Below, one piece after another: positions 37,401 through 48,435 of a stretch of DNA of 64,000 bases; the stretch's first letter is position 1, and each line of letters starts with the position of its first letter. A program made the position numbers and the translations under genes. Under the pieces are notes generated by a model. The model was not told the DNA's origin and ran no database searches. It worked only from the letters and a program-made list of their open reading frames with translations. Source of the stretch: Hyposmocoma kahamanoa (Eukaryota; Arthropoda; Insecta; Lepidoptera; Cosmopterigidae); the NCBI RefSeq assembly GCF_003589595.1, contig NW_020654080.1, positions 234,604 through 298,603 on the forward strand, in the 5' to 3' direction.

Positions 37401-40400
37401 TTGCAGATGCAATTTTAGCAATTTTTCTGAATGTAGCCACTGTACAAATGCTGTGTAATAAGTACATTTAAAAATAATTGATTAAAAATATATTATAGAA
37501 TTGGACAATTGAAATGTAACAGAATTCACTTACATTTTGCCTATTTTTTTGATATGTACATAGTACAGAGCATTCGTATATTGGCCACATTCAGAAAAAT
37601 TGCCAAAATTGCAATCTACAAGTATTAATAATAGGTGGCGTGACTGTAAACACCGTACGCCGTACTGCACGCCACCGTAAATGTTTTTTTTTTTCTTTTA
37701 AACTGACAGTAGTACATTCACAAAAGTCACATGTACGTCAGCCGAACATTACATGGGCTATATCATAATAAAAAAAATTTGATGGCGTGGCCACAGAACA
37801 TTACGCTTGAAATTATTCGCAATCGTGGATCGCTATTGTCGATTATCGAAGCTGAGACTGTAGTGTAAAAAACCAGAATATAAAATGTTTGATTGTGAGG
37901 TACTGCATGCAACAAAGCCTAAGCGCATCTCTAAAAAGAAGAGTAGACAATAAGAAAGCAAATTACCGGTTATTTCATGGAGTTTTACGGAATTTATGGT
38001 GTTTGTTTGGTGTTTGATTTCAACGTAGGTAAGTTGCTATTCAGATATAAGCGATATTCGCTACCGCTGCTGTGGGTAGCCAAAAGTATTAATTACCACA
38101 GTTAATGGATTATCCCGCGCGGGTATTTGTGTGAAGCTCCGCGGCTAGAGGGAAACTGAAATACCGCCCACGGCGGCGGTATTTATTAGCTCGCTTTGAG
38201 CAATGGTTTCGCCCACAGAACAATAAATGTCTTAAAACCCTTCTATCGGTTTAGTGGGCGTGACACGTGGGCCATCAATACCAAGCAGTAATGACGTCGC
38301 CAAGCAGTAATGTGAGCGTTACAGCGTTCCGGTTTTGAAGGGTAAGGGTGCTAGTGGAATTACAGGCATATATTCATTGCTAATATATATTATATTGCAT
38401 CAAGTGACGGGTCGGACAACTAGAGTTGCCAAATGATGTGTCGGGGCGACGGGCGCAGTGGCAGTGTCCCTCAGATCTTTCCGATTTAAAGCTCTGCGTG
38501 GCGCTGCAACTGTTATGGGCAGACGTGCCGCTTAAAAGCAAGCGCAAGACGTGTTCGTCCCGTTACTTAGTAGCATAGCAAAAAAAGCACGGGGAACCCA
38601 GCGAACTTCGTCGTGTCAATTATCTGTCACAAACCCTCGAAAATAGTATTAGGTATTTATATCAGTATAATATAATATTTTTCGTTGATTCACTAACCAG
38701 AATAATCCTGAAGGTTTATTTAAAAAAAAAATTGGACAGATACTTTATAATAACGTAACCAAGATATTTGAAATTGCGTGTCCAACGTTATCATTACTTA
38801 GTTAATAATTATATTCACTACATATTTATCGGCAATACAAATTTAAAATTCAAGAATCCTTGTCTATTACATCTCATAATGAGATATAATAAATCTGTTA
38901 TATATTACTCTGCACTGAATAAATGAAGGAGACGAATAACTGAATAAGACTCGGTCATAAGTTTTTTTTTCCATTTTTCGGAAAATGAAACACACTACTC
39001 TTTATTCCGTTTAGATGATGATAAACAGCCGTACACATCACAACTCACGAATATTATGCATAGGAACGTACACTGATGGTATATATTAACGTACAAGTTT
39101 CTTAATGAATAAATGAAAACTTTATTCAAATATCAAATCCGTCTTAATGCGAAAACGGCTCGCCGAGAGCCTTGTTGCCGTTCAGTCAACATGACCGTCA
39201 ATGTGCGGGGCATGGTGCGGTATCTAACGCTAGGGAGGGGCGGAGAGTGTCCATTCTCGTTACTTTTTGTTCTCTAACAGAAGTGAGATGTCTAGACGGG
39301 CGAAAATCAAGAAAGTCTCTAATCAATAGCGGTACCCGCATAGGTTTTCACAGAATACCGTGTGCGGTAGCAAATGTCACGTATGTCTGAACAAGTCTAT
39401 ATATCGGTAATAGCGCATTTACACTGGGTTGACAGGTGATCGTCGCTTGCTCGCCGAAGGCTGCAACAGTGTGAACACAGTTTTATGACCGTAATTCGCT
39501 ACTGAAGATGGTGGAGTAGACCATGTAATCTAATGGACACGCGAATGATTTCAAAATGGTGATTTCGCGATGAACGACACTGAATCTTGACTATCCACAA
39601 CCATAGCGCGTTTTCCCGGTGGCTATTAATATAAATGGATAGATGTTAATGGCAATTTTTGGTGAAAACAGGCTGGCGAGATTTCAATTCTCACTTGTCA
39701 CCTCGTTTCGTCTCGTCAAGCCTCGCTGATGGAAATGTCGACAGGTCGCCTACGTTTGCCTGCCAAAGATGCATCTACCCAGTGTAATACAGTCGTTTGA
39801 CGGCCGTAGTTGACTGCTGAAATGGACCGAGTCGACTAGGTGTGATCACTGTCGGACGACTCGGTCGCCTTAGGCAAGCGACTCGCGATCAGACTTGTAT
39901 TTATGACTAGGTGGTTTCGACGAAGGTGAATAGGAGTCGACAGCGGTTCCGTCGGCAAGGCGAACTAGGTAGTTTGCCGAAGGCGGCTGTTGGTCATGAG
40001 CATAAATATGCCATTAATTTATGCTATTGGTTAAGCTCCGTCACACCCTTTTGACGTGGCCGTTGTACACTTTCATGTGTCCATTACAATACGCGCGCGC
40101 CGTCTTGCTTATGGCGCACAGGACCGCGAAGGAAAACATTTGTTTCGAGTTCAAGTTAATAAGTTTAAAAAAAAAAAAGGTATTTAAAGTGCTCGTTTTA
40201 GACCCACTTTCTGTTACTGATATAATATACCCTTTCCGTTATATCGCGTTAACGGTAGGTCCGTTATAACGCGATACAACGGACGGTTTAAAGTTTTCGA
40301 GAAAACTAAAAATTGATTTTTTTGATTAAAATGACAAGTATGCAATTAGATATTTTGCGTGGCACACGAGGTACGGATCCTTCGGCTTGCGAGTCGGTGG

Positions 40401-41496
40401 TGACGCGGATCCGGCCGCGCGAAGGTGCCGTACCTCGTGTTCCGCGGCGGAGCTCTAACGGGCGCCCTCGCGCAGGCGCCGCTCGCTGCGGCCGCGCCGC
40501 GCAGCCCCCGCCGGCGGCGGCGACGCCTCGCGGGGCCCCGGGGGCTGCAGCGCCAAACGCAAGCGGGACCAGTTCGCCGAGAACAGTTCGCTGAAAACTA
40601 AGGGAGCCCAGAAGGCGTATCCGGATAATACGGTTAGCGACAAGATCGCGGACGACGGTGACGCTCATCGCGAGGCGCGACGGCTCCGCGCGAAAAGACT
40701 GCGCGTGGGCGAGGCGCGCTTCGGCTCAGCGCCTTCTCCGAGGTGCGTTTTTACATTCTGTGAAGCGATTGGATACGTCGTTTATTATTTGACCTAAAAT
40801 TAATACTTACAATTGCGTGACATTAAATTTAGCCACAAATAGAGGTCCGGTTCTTACAAAAGAACGATTGTATTGAAACGCAGTCGAAAATGTTAGAACC
40901 TTGGGCACGTGCAGGTCCGTGAAGTCGGAGGCCGAGCCGGCCGTCGCCCAAATGCTCATCCGCGCAGACGTGCACGCGCCGCCGGCAGACGTACACGTAC
41001 CGAGGTACTGTTCAACGTACAGTTACGGCAATTACATTTTCTATTTTGCATCTCCGATCTATAGCTGTCTCTTTCTCCTTCTCCGACATTGCTTATGGAA
41101 ATGAAAATACACTTTGACAACAAATATGACTTGTAACTACGCCTCTTAAATTCAGTAGATATTTGTTCAGTCCCATCTAAAGTAGAATCAAAAGTAGAGA
41201 AAATGCAAACTTACGAATTTGTCCCATAACAGTAAGAGCCTGGTATACGTTGGTGAGCTTAAATGTTCCGATTTTGGTTTTTGCTTCCCTTTATTAACTT
41301 CAAATAGGACGGATTTCGATTCGAGACCTTTTCACTTCTGTAATTTACATGCTTCGAGCAAAATGTAAGTATAAAATACATTTTTTTTTATGCTCGACAA
41401 CTGCGCGGTAAAAGCAGCAGCGGCAGCGGCAGCCGCTCCATGTCGCTGACGTCGCCCGAGGCCGAGCGCGAGATCGCCTCGCATCTCTACGGCTAA
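25407..41496 (+). CDS. SA: Cohesin subunit SA (stromalin/STAG)
   Basis: SA/STAG binds the Rad21 kleisin and helps load and hold cohesin on chromosomes. Exons (18): 25407-25886, 25967-26137, 27140-27344, 30246-30471, 31147-31270, 31344-31994, 32097-32255, 32330-32542, 32620-32784, 32856-33213, 34451-34581, 34648-34818, 34893-35096, 35175-35316, 35386-35446, 40476-40742, 40915-41004, 41415-41496. Phases agree at every junction, total 3,900 nt and 1,299 residues. Family blocks: [51 protein letters not shown], the stromalin conserved domain ([38 protein letters not shown]), [55 protein letters not shown] and [17 protein letters not shown]. The N-terminus is proline-rich with an RGG-type run. The last three exons, beyond a 5-kb intron, are inferred from phase and splice sites only. 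Exons 4-18 are extremely GC-rich, exons 1-3 mostly are not. Confidence 0.93.
26453..26750. repeat. hAT-like MITE with 8-bp target duplication in SA intron 2
   Basis: Terminal repeats TAGTGATGCGCGA and TCGCGCATCGCTA bound 298 bp. The flanking octamers GTAAGCAG (26445-26452) and GTATGCAG (26751-26758) differ by one base, as expected for an old hAT target duplication. A longer relative lies at 36654-37835. Confidence 0.85.
26757..27032. repeat. Second MITE (CAGTGTTGCCAGA termini) in SA intron 2
   Basis: It begins CAGTGTTGCCAGACTTTTG and ends TAATCTGGCAACAGTG, an imperfect terminal inverted repeat. Inside, CTGGACATTGGGGA (26828 on) pairs with TCCCCAATGTCCAG (to 26880). The target duplication is unclear. 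It directly abuts the preceding MITE. Confidence 0.65.
27742..28675 (-). repeat. About 1-kb dispersed non-coding repeat, copy 2 (inverted), in SA intron 3
   Basis: The reverse complement of this segment matches 20110-21143 almost throughout, with small indels and without the 67-bp insertion. It ends where a different repeat begins (GGGTGTCCCAAAACTC at 28677). Confidence 0.85.
29345..29810. mobile_element. Jockey-like LINE fragment with inverted 5' part
   Basis: Bases about 29360-29535 match, in reverse orientation, the endonuclease region of the LINE at 49690-49860. Bases 29552-29720 on the plus strand then encode the later RT segment [20 protein letters not shown]. Two parts of one element in opposite orientation, joined without a gap, are the signature of twin-primed insertion. 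It lies in SA intron 3. Confidence 0.75.
36654..37835. mobile_element. hAT-like non-autonomous element with 8-bp target duplication
   Basis: The left end TAGCGATACGCG and the right end CGTGGATCGCTA are inverted repeats. The octamer TTGTCGAT occurs exactly at 36646-36653 and 37836-37843. The first about 310 bp match the 298-bp MITE at 26453-26750 (TTTGAATGTTACTAA, CATTCGAATGGGCAAATC). The rest is taken up by the hairpin at about 37190-37805. No transposase frame is present. Confidence 0.88.
37190..37805. repeat. Approximately 600-bp imperfect hairpin nested in the hAT-like element
   Basis: Long arms face each other around a centre near 37505. ATGCCACGCCACCAATTTTT (from 37229) mirrors AAAAATTTGATGGCGTGGCC (to about 37790). 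GTGAATGTACTACTATTAG mirrors CAGTAGTACATTCAC. CACCTATTATTAATACTTG (37385) mirrors CAAGTATTAATAATAGGTG (37617). Further in, AGCAATTTTTCTGAATGT mirrors ACATTCAGAAAAATTGCC. Arms are roughly 240-280 bp with indels. Confidence 0.88.
38290..38520 (+). repeat. Metulj-like SINE copy in SA intron 15
   Basis: It reads CAAGCAGTAATG, GGTTTTGAAGGGTAAGGGTG, GGAATTACAGGCATAT, then CGCAGTGGCAGTGTCCCTCA and AAAGCTCTG. This is the same family as 21139-21445. A short AT-rich stretch near 38372-38405 interrupts it. Confidence 0.75.
40228..40280. repeat. Short palindrome in SA intron 15
   Basis: CCGTTATATCGCGTTAACGG and CCGTTATAACGCGATACAAC face each other across a 5-base spacer, forming a nearly perfect 20-bp stem. 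I see nothing else in the adjoining 300 bp. Confidence 0.65.
40349..40440. repeat. Inverted repeat just upstream of SA exon 16
   Basis: CACACGAGGTACGG (from 40354) pairs with CCGTACCTCGTG (to 40439), with further pairing GATCCTTCG against CGAAGG. It ends about 35 bases before the exon 16 acceptor. Confidence 0.7.
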
Positions 41497-42263
41497 CAGA
41501 AGCTACCGACTACAGTGCCCATTCATTTTTCGTATGTAAAAGAATAGTTATGTTTGATTTTTAAAAGTGCGACATCCCAATGCAACGTCGTGCCTTTATT
41601 AACAATGAAAAGATTTGTTTTGGTTTTTAAGACGGATCATAATGATTCACGTTAGTTTCTGAGCAACTCGTATTTGCTGATTGTGAACGTCGAAACTCAC
41701 TGATAGGAGATAGTTATTTCGGAAGACTCACGTGCGTTTCAAGTGAGCACGAAGGAATTTTACGATTGTACTTAGTTATTTTTTATTTAAATTTTTATGT
41801 GGTAACTTCATAAAATGTGGACCCGGGCCTTATTCCAGCGTAACCATTATCGAGTTGTTATAATTGAATAATTAGATATGTAAAAAGGCATGATGGAGGC
41901 GGATTCTGTAGCAAAAAAGTAAATTTAGCCAGTTGTAGTCACAGAACAGGCTAAATTTACTTTAGAACTTGATTTAACTGATGCAGTGTTTTAAAGTTAT
42001 GAGTGTTTACTGTCCGCGCTTAGCTAATGCTACTCTGGTAGCACCTTTTTCAATCTCGAAAACCATAGCACCTAGCATCAATTAGATCACTTCCAGAAAA
42101 AGTCACGGTTCAGCCGGTTCTAGTAGGAAATCGATTGACTAAGGTTATGGTTACTGTACACGCGAATTCGGATGAAGTCCTTGTGGGCGTTTAGTGTTAT
42201 ATGATCAAATGTAAACATTAATTCTAATTGATGTAATTCATGTAAATCCCACATCAAAATAAA
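41497..42263 (+). other. SA 3' untranslated region (inferred)
   Basis: AT-rich sequence follows the SA stop. AATAAA first appears at 42258-42263. A perfect 12-bp stem, GTAAATTTAGCC with GGCTAAATTTAC, lies at 41919-41960. The true transcript end is uncertain. Confidence 0.4.
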
Positions 42264-42280
42264 TATCAAATCGTACTTAC

Positions 42281-42419
42281 TGCTAGTGTTGAGTTCCGTA
42301 GCAACTTTCTCCCACTTTTGCCGAGAAATATTTCTGTTATGATCATTTCTGCCTCTCATATCCATATCCCACAAACACTTGTTCTCGTACACAAGACTTA
42401 TCAATTTATCGTTATCCAT
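42281..42419 (-). CDS. MADF-domain protein, first exon only
   Basis: The minus-strand exon reads MDNDKLISLVYENKCLWDMD, then NDHNRNISRQKWEKVATELN, and stops at a canonical GTAAGT donor (42280-42275). MADF domains bind DNA and begin in this way: an LI-LV-ENPCLWD-like helix followed by a Trp-containing helix (WEEIA-like). They are common in insect transcription factors and in transposon-derived families. Only the first half of the domain is encoded. I found no following exon in the 780 bp down to the SA stop codon, and any further exons would have to lie within the SA gene. It may be the start of a nested antisense gene, a gene fragment or a pseudogene. Confidence 0.45.
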
Positions 42420-43919
42420 GGTGTAATAACCAAATTACTCGAAATTCAAAGGACGAAAACACCCAAAACTGGCGAATGTCGCACGACAAAATCAAACGAG
42501 TTTGAATGCTCAACTGGTTCTGACGATGTCGTGCATGTTCTGACGTATTCGTCGTTGTCATTAAAAAACATGCGTTCGTTTGTTCGGCTGAAGTCGTCAG
42601 AATATATTTTCGTCAAAACTCGCATCCATAGTAATCGTAGCTTAAAAGATGATTTTTTTTATCTGATTCGTTTAAAATTCATTAATGGTGACCATGGAAT
42701 TAGTCAAGATTTTTAAAGTTATTTTTGAGATAGTAATTTTATTTCTTGTTTATTTTTAAAAGGCCTACGGTTATTGATTTTGTTAGTAACACGAATAAAC
42801 AGATTTAATTCGAAGTATGTTTTTGAATTATTACTTATTGTATTGCCTGTGACTTTTGGAAGTAATTTGTTAGCACAAAAATGATGAGAAACGAGCATGA
42901 GTAAAATTATTAATTAAAATGAGTGAAGTGTAGCTGTAAGTTTAAATGTGTTCTTGTGTAAAAAAACAGACCGTGCATACTAGAAAGGTCGAGGAAAAGA
43001 AGAAATTGATTACTACAAACTAGACAGATTTTTGTAGCGGAAGCAGGTGTGACGGGCTGGTTTATGGTTTCTTCGCATTCCAAGTGATCTATTGATTCTT
43101 CTCCAACCGAAGTCAAAGACTACTCCGATTTCTTGTCGCGTTGAACACATCGCACTTTTGAAATGACTCTGATCTAACTAACGAAATTAACAAAATGAGT
43201 ATACTGTAAAACGACAAATCATTGTTCACAAGGTTTATTAATCTGGTACGGCCTACTAAAGCTCGAATGGCACAGACTCGCTTTATTGGGTCTCTTTCAT
43301 ATCTTTGAAATTCCACTCCCTGCACCGACGTGCCTAAGTAATAGTCGCATTCAGTGTTGATTTGTTTCTGCAAAAACAACACTCTACCACCGTTGCCCGT
43401 TTATGTTTAGATTTTTACAAACGCGACTTACTTTGCGACTTGGAGGACTTTCTTTCGCAATTCAAGATCATAACATTTTGATTACGGTTCCACAGGTACA
43501 TTACAGTAGTGCCACCCTGACCAACGAGCATTCGCCTGTAGTGTCACATCCAAGGCTCGATTTTGTTTGAGCATTACATTACAATACTGTCTCTCATTGG
43601 AACGGTGCGGCAAGTTCTCAATTTGAACAGTATCCGACATGGTAGGTACAAGGTACTGTTTTATGCAGACTGTCGCCGCCATCCTCCTGTTACTACTTTT
43701 CGTAAGGAAATCCTTAGAGCTACCTTACTCGAGGCCCGTGCACAGTCGTCGAAAGAGGGGTCGAAGCTTACAAAATAGATTTCGGATGAAGAACTACCAG
43801 CATTGTATCAATCAACAGAATTAACTTATTATTTAACTAACAGAATTATCATGCGATCTGATGAGGGAAGTCTCACAACTTTTTTATTTCTTTATTTTTT
43901 TATTATACACGCCTGTCTA
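42420..43919. other. Intergenic stretch, no recognised gene
   Basis: Minus-strand frames at 43113-43382 and 43482-43682 are open, but their translations match no family I know. The second contains two similar blocks (QYCNV and HYCNV), which hints at repeat origin. No RNA gene is seen. Confidence 0.35.
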
Positions 43920-44165
43920 TAACAGTTGCAGTGCCACACAGAGCTTTAAATCGCAAAGATCTGAGGGGCACTGCCACTGCGCCTATCACCCTAAGACCAT
44001 AAGTTGACAAGTCCCATGTGCCTGTTTTTTTTTGCAATTGCACCAACACCTTTAAAACCGGAGCACAGTAACTGACATTACTGCTTGGCGGCAGAAATAG
44101 GAAGGTGGCAGTACTTCCCTGAACGAACCTTTCACAAGGAGCTCTACTGCTACTAAAGTTATTGA
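43920..44165 (-). repeat. Metulj-like SINE copy
   Basis: It is the inverse orientation of 21139-21445, with AGGGGCACTGCCACTGCGCC, AGTTGACAAGTCCCATGTG, TTTAAAACCGGAGCACAG and CTGCTTGGCGGCAGAAATAG, ending TTCACAAGGAGCTCTACTGC. It is among the best preserved copies in the window. Confidence 0.8.
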
Positions 44166-45085
44166 CCTTAAGTCTCAAGAAGGGCTGATTTGGTGATCCG
44201 CCTCCTTGTTCTTTTTGATGTTATATATGTCTTCATTTGAAAAAATTCAATTTTGTTTTAATTGCAAAGACGAAGACGCTCTGAGGCCCAGATTGTAAAT
44301 TGCCCTAACCGCACGTTTCTACAGTCAGTCTTGCAGAAACGATTGTATTCACTTCAGCGGCATTACCTATGCCAAAGCAAAACGCCGTATGTCATTAAAC
44401 TGTTAAAGTAGCTGAAGTAAACCAGTCTAGCTGTTTCGACGTCTGAAGAATTTCATCTATGAATCATGCTAGGCAGGATTTGTACGCAGCTCTTTCTTTC
44501 AAAAACATTTTTATGCAAATGCAAATAATGTATTAAGAATTACCAAAAGGTCAATAATATTTACAAGTTACGAATACATTACGTTTTCTGGACTATTTTT
44601 TATGGGGATAGGATTCATTATTGATGTTTTCCAAAGTAAGGGTTTTTCAGTGAAACAAAAGACATGAGTATGAGGGATATTAACAGTATCATATCCGCAC
44701 TAATGCTACGCGATCCCAATGCATTGGATTTTATTCTAAGAATAGCTCTAGCAAAGGCGCTTTTGTCAACGGGATAAGTTTAAATGTTGATTCTAAAAGT
44801 TGGCAATTTTGACATGGAACGGGCTTTGATCTCCATTTTCTCATACCTACCAATTGTACCTGTTCTGAGGACCGCACTAGGTGTAAAAAATAATAATGGT
44901 TTTTCAGGAACATTATTGGGACTAATATGTTTAATAAAAGACCAAAACTGGGATGACAACGAATGATGGGGTGTGATGACACATGTCCACTTGGCGTACA
45001 AAAAGTGCCTGTTAAAAAGTAACAGCAAATAATTTTTATACATTTTAAACTATTTAAATATTTATGCGCTGTTGTCTTTCTTTAA
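44166..45085. other. Intergenic stretch, nothing recognised
   Basis: AT-rich sequence with only short accidental frames. No recognised gene, RNA or repeat. Confidence 0.4.
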
Positions 45086-45101
45086 CTCACGGATACTGTT
45101 C

Positions 45102-45245
45102 GAGTTCTTAGGTTTTCGCGATTGTTATACATAGGAATGAAACTATTTTTCCGGATTTAAATCGCGTATATTTGTTTTTTCAAACAAACCGTTTTGTTTG
45201 AAAAAACAAATATACGCGATTTAAATCCGGAAAAATAGTTTCATT
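45102..45245. repeat. Hairpin (inverted-repeat) element, copy C, with 16-bp target duplication
   Basis: The duplication CTCACGGATACTGTTC lies at 45086-45101 and 45246-45261. Inside, a leader GAGTTCTTAGGTTTTCGC is followed by an almost perfect palindrome: AATGAAACTATTTTTCCGG at 45136 mirrors CCGGAAAAATAGTTTCATT ending at 45245, with AAATCGCGTATATTTG between. The leader has no mirror on the right, so the right arm is shorter than the left. Confidence 0.92.
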
Positions 45246-45261
45246 CTCACGGATACTGTTC

Positions 45262-46590
45262 AAGACAGGTTCATGACCAGGTACATGAGAAGAATTGAAG
45301 GGGCCGCAACAATAGTAATAAAACCTTTATTTGTCTCAACACATTAATAAATAATGTAAGTACGTACGCAAAGTCTATATACATTACCATTTAGTTTAGT
45401 ACCACTTCATAGATAGTGATAAACAAAATGGCGGAAAATTTTACATACTACGTATACATATTACGAAAATTTTACATTTTACGTACATCGAGCCATATTT
45501 AAAACTATAACAAGGACTAACTTGCACATTTTTTGTATTGTATCTAGCTACATATTAACAGTAAATTTCAATAGTCAGCACAACTCAAATGATTGCAGTA
45601 TGGATATTAATAATACTTATATGTGGATAAATCTTCACATTCAACCACCTATAATCACAAAGTCCGTTTTCAAGGATTGCATAATCGGCGTAATGTCAGA
45701 GGTTTCGAAAAATAAATGAAATTGCAGTCTCAACAGATGTAACTATTTCGCCGCTCCGGGTAAAATGATATTTGCCGCCCTTTACAATGACACCATAAAA
45801 GTTATGAGCATATTATACTAGAGACGGGATAGTGTACTTTTAACCGGCCGACGACTTATGTATGTACTATTGTATAGGCCACTTGGGGCTAGTGAACGAT
45901 TATACCTTTCGTGACTGCATATTTGTAAGTATGTTTGTCCAAAAATTTATCAGAAACTACTCAATCACTTTAGTCGAAAAACGTCCACTGCTGAATACAG
46001 GTTCCACCAAAAATTACTCAAAATAATAAAATAAATCAGAAGTTTAAAAGATTTGTACAAAAATGTTACAATATGTTTTCGAGACAGCCATGATGTCCTG
46101 GCATCTATTTTGGGTCAAGGTGGATCGCAGATATTTTTTTATTATTTTTAACTTGGAAAAGTTTATCTCAGCACTTGCAATGGTTACTGGTAAAGTTAAT
46201 AGAATTCTGAGAGCAAAACTGACATTTGGACCAAATTTTAAATCTGTTCTATATTTAAATAAAATCGGTAAAATTATATTATATACAAGGCTTATTAGGA
46301 GACAGCATTAAATAAGTTATAAGACAGTACTTTAAATAATATTGTTGTTGTTGTAAAATAGTAATAAAAAAACCGCAGAACATACGTTTAGTTCGGGTTC
46401 GGGCAACGAGCTATCGAGTGCAACATCCTGAATGACAAATTGTCAGGCCGAATTACGAACAATGATCTGCGCTCGAAAACACGAATCGTAGATGTGGGCC
46501 AGCAAGCGGGTAAACTGAAATGAGTCGTGGGCTAAGGCCACCACAGAATGGATTCCCAAACTTAGAAAGCGACCATGCGGCAGGCCAACA
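45262..46590. other. Intergenic stretch, nothing recognised
   Basis: AT-rich, with no supported gene, RNA or repeat. A frame at 46063-46311 is open but unrecognised. Confidence 0.4.
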
Positions 46591-46594
46591 GCGT

Positions 46595-46720
46595 CGATGG
46601 GTAGAGTAGACGAGCACCTAAAAGACTGGACTTCATTGGTGCAAAACAGAGAGGTGCGGAGAGAGGGGAGGGAGGCCTTTGCCCAGCAGTGGGACAGTGT
46701 TGGCTTGAAAAAAAATTCAG
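46595..46720 (+). mobile_element. LINE 3'-terminal fragment (RTE-like)
   Basis: The translation VGRVDEHLKDW, then REGREAFAQQWDSVG, resembles the last residues of RTE-clade LINE proteins, which typically end in an E-AF-QQW block. Only about 40 codons remain. Confidence 0.5.
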
Positions 46721-46929
46721 TGGGTATGTTTTTCATTCGGTTATTTCCTTATTTTTGTTTGCATAAAAGTCTTCGGAAGGTGCCTTTGTAACTGTAGCTA
46801 AAATAACGCAATAATATTGAGAAGTAAGAGAAAGATCTTTATTTCACTTTTCGGAGCTCGTATTACTATCTACCCCTTAAACAGTAGTCAGATATAAAAG
46901 TTTAATTTAGAAATGAATTGAATTTCTGG

Positions 46930-47705
46930 CATACTAATTCGCAGACGACATAGCTGCTTTAGCTGAGAACGGTCAGCAGTTGCAAGAGCTAATATCGAGC
47001 ATGGATGTAGTGTTTACAGAACTTGGACTAAAGATTAATATTAATAAAACAAAATTACTCACCAGTTGTAAAAATCCAAAACTCTATACCGTTAAACCAA
47101 TCCTAAAGCTAAACGACAAACCATTGGATGAAATAACTAACTTTAGATACTTGGGCAGTTTGATAACCAGTGATTCCAGGTGTACCTCGGACATAGTTTC
47201 ACGAATTGCAATGGCTAAAAGGGCTTTCATCAACAAAAAACATCTATTAAAAGCAAAAATTTCAAAAAAGGCTAGGAAACAATTAATAAAAGTGTATATT
47301 TGGTATTGCATTGTATGGCAGTGAGATGTGGACAATGACACAGAGAGACAGAGAACGATTGGAGGCATTTGAAATTTGGTGCTGGAGAATAATGGAGGGA
47401 ATCAGTTGGATGGAAAGAAAGACCAATGAGGAGAGTATTAAGAATAGTGAACGAAAGGAGAAGTTTATTAAAGACAATAGAGAACCGAAGGGGGAAAATG
47501 TTTGGTCATCTGATGCGTTACGACAGTTTTCTTAGAAACATAATAGAAGGGAAGGTCGATGGAAAGAGGCAGAGGGAGACCGAGACGAAGTTATTTAGGT
47601 CAGATAAAGGAAAAAGTCAATTTCGTGTCGTATCCGGAAATCAAGGCTAAAGCGCTAAACAGAGATGACTGGAGATTACTCCACCGACAAGAGCCTAGAT
47701 CTTAA
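46930..47705 (+). mobile_element. LINE reverse-transcriptase 3' half
   Basis: Plus-strand frames begin at the catalytic box (ADDIAALAENGQQLQELIS), continue with GLKININKTKLLTSCKN, NFRYLGSLITSDSRC and KKARKQLIKVYIW, then after frameshifts RGRPRRSYLGQIKE, KALNRDDWRLLHRQEP. This is the RT thumb and C-terminal end of a LINE ORF2. It is 5'-truncated at the catalytic motif and broken by several stops. A different family from the copy at 49383-52072. Confidence 0.8.
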
Positions 47706-48435
47706 ATGAGAAGAAAGATGAAGAAGCATACTAATGTAGTTAGATAATTGCGCAATTATTAATTAAGTTGGTACCTTATTAATTCTATTACTCAGTTATT
47801 ACATTTGTTCGCCATTTCCACGCCACCTTCCAAGCCTGTTGGAAAAATACCAGGCGAAAGACTAAGCAAAAAGTGTGCATTAAAGGTTTCAGTATGATAA
47901 TGTGTCAGTGAACGGCGTCTGTTCAGTCTAGGGGAATTGTCTGATTTCAAATCACTTCTAAGGATATTCTATAACTTCGGTTTCGACTGTGAGGTTCATA
48001 AAAAAGGAGTCCAACGTTACGCTAGGCAACGTTGGCTAAGTTGGAAATTAAATGAAGAATGTGAGGGTCACATTTTGTTTGTAGTAGTTCAGTTGCTTGA
48101 TTGGCAGTCTTCCTTGATACCTACTGTTCTTCAAATTCTTTGGTTATTGGGTCTAATTACGTAGCTGATTTTCGTAACTCGTTCTTTGTTCAAATAGCTA
48201 CGGTTTCTTTTGCGTCGTCCTTGAGATAGTTCGTCGAGTTCTAAATGGAGTCGATTCGAAATTCGAGTCGAAAAAAAACTTTAAACTAAAGGTTATTATT
48301 ATACAACTTCTGCGTACTTGGATGACAAAAATCCGTGGTAGTAACCCGTTTAGCTCATGGAGGTAGTCTCAATCTCTGATGTTTGAAAACAGAACAATAA
48401 TATATTGTAAACGTTGAATGCGTACAAATGTTATT

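Larger units (their letters stand above)
35447..40475 (+). other. SA intron 15: 5 kb with hAT-like element, giant hairpin and Metulj copy
   Basis: This is the largest SA intron. It contains the hAT-like element 36654-37835 with its nested hairpin, a Metulj-like copy at 38290-38520, a palindrome at 40228-40280 and an inverted repeat at 40349-40440 just before exon 16. No other coding exon is evident. A frame at 35893-36090 on the minus strand looks accidental. Confidence 0.6.

Noticed and set aside
43482..43682. Minus-strand frame MSDTVQIENLPHRSNERQYC
   Set aside because: No recognised domain, no convincing splice partners, and internal similarity suggests a repeat.
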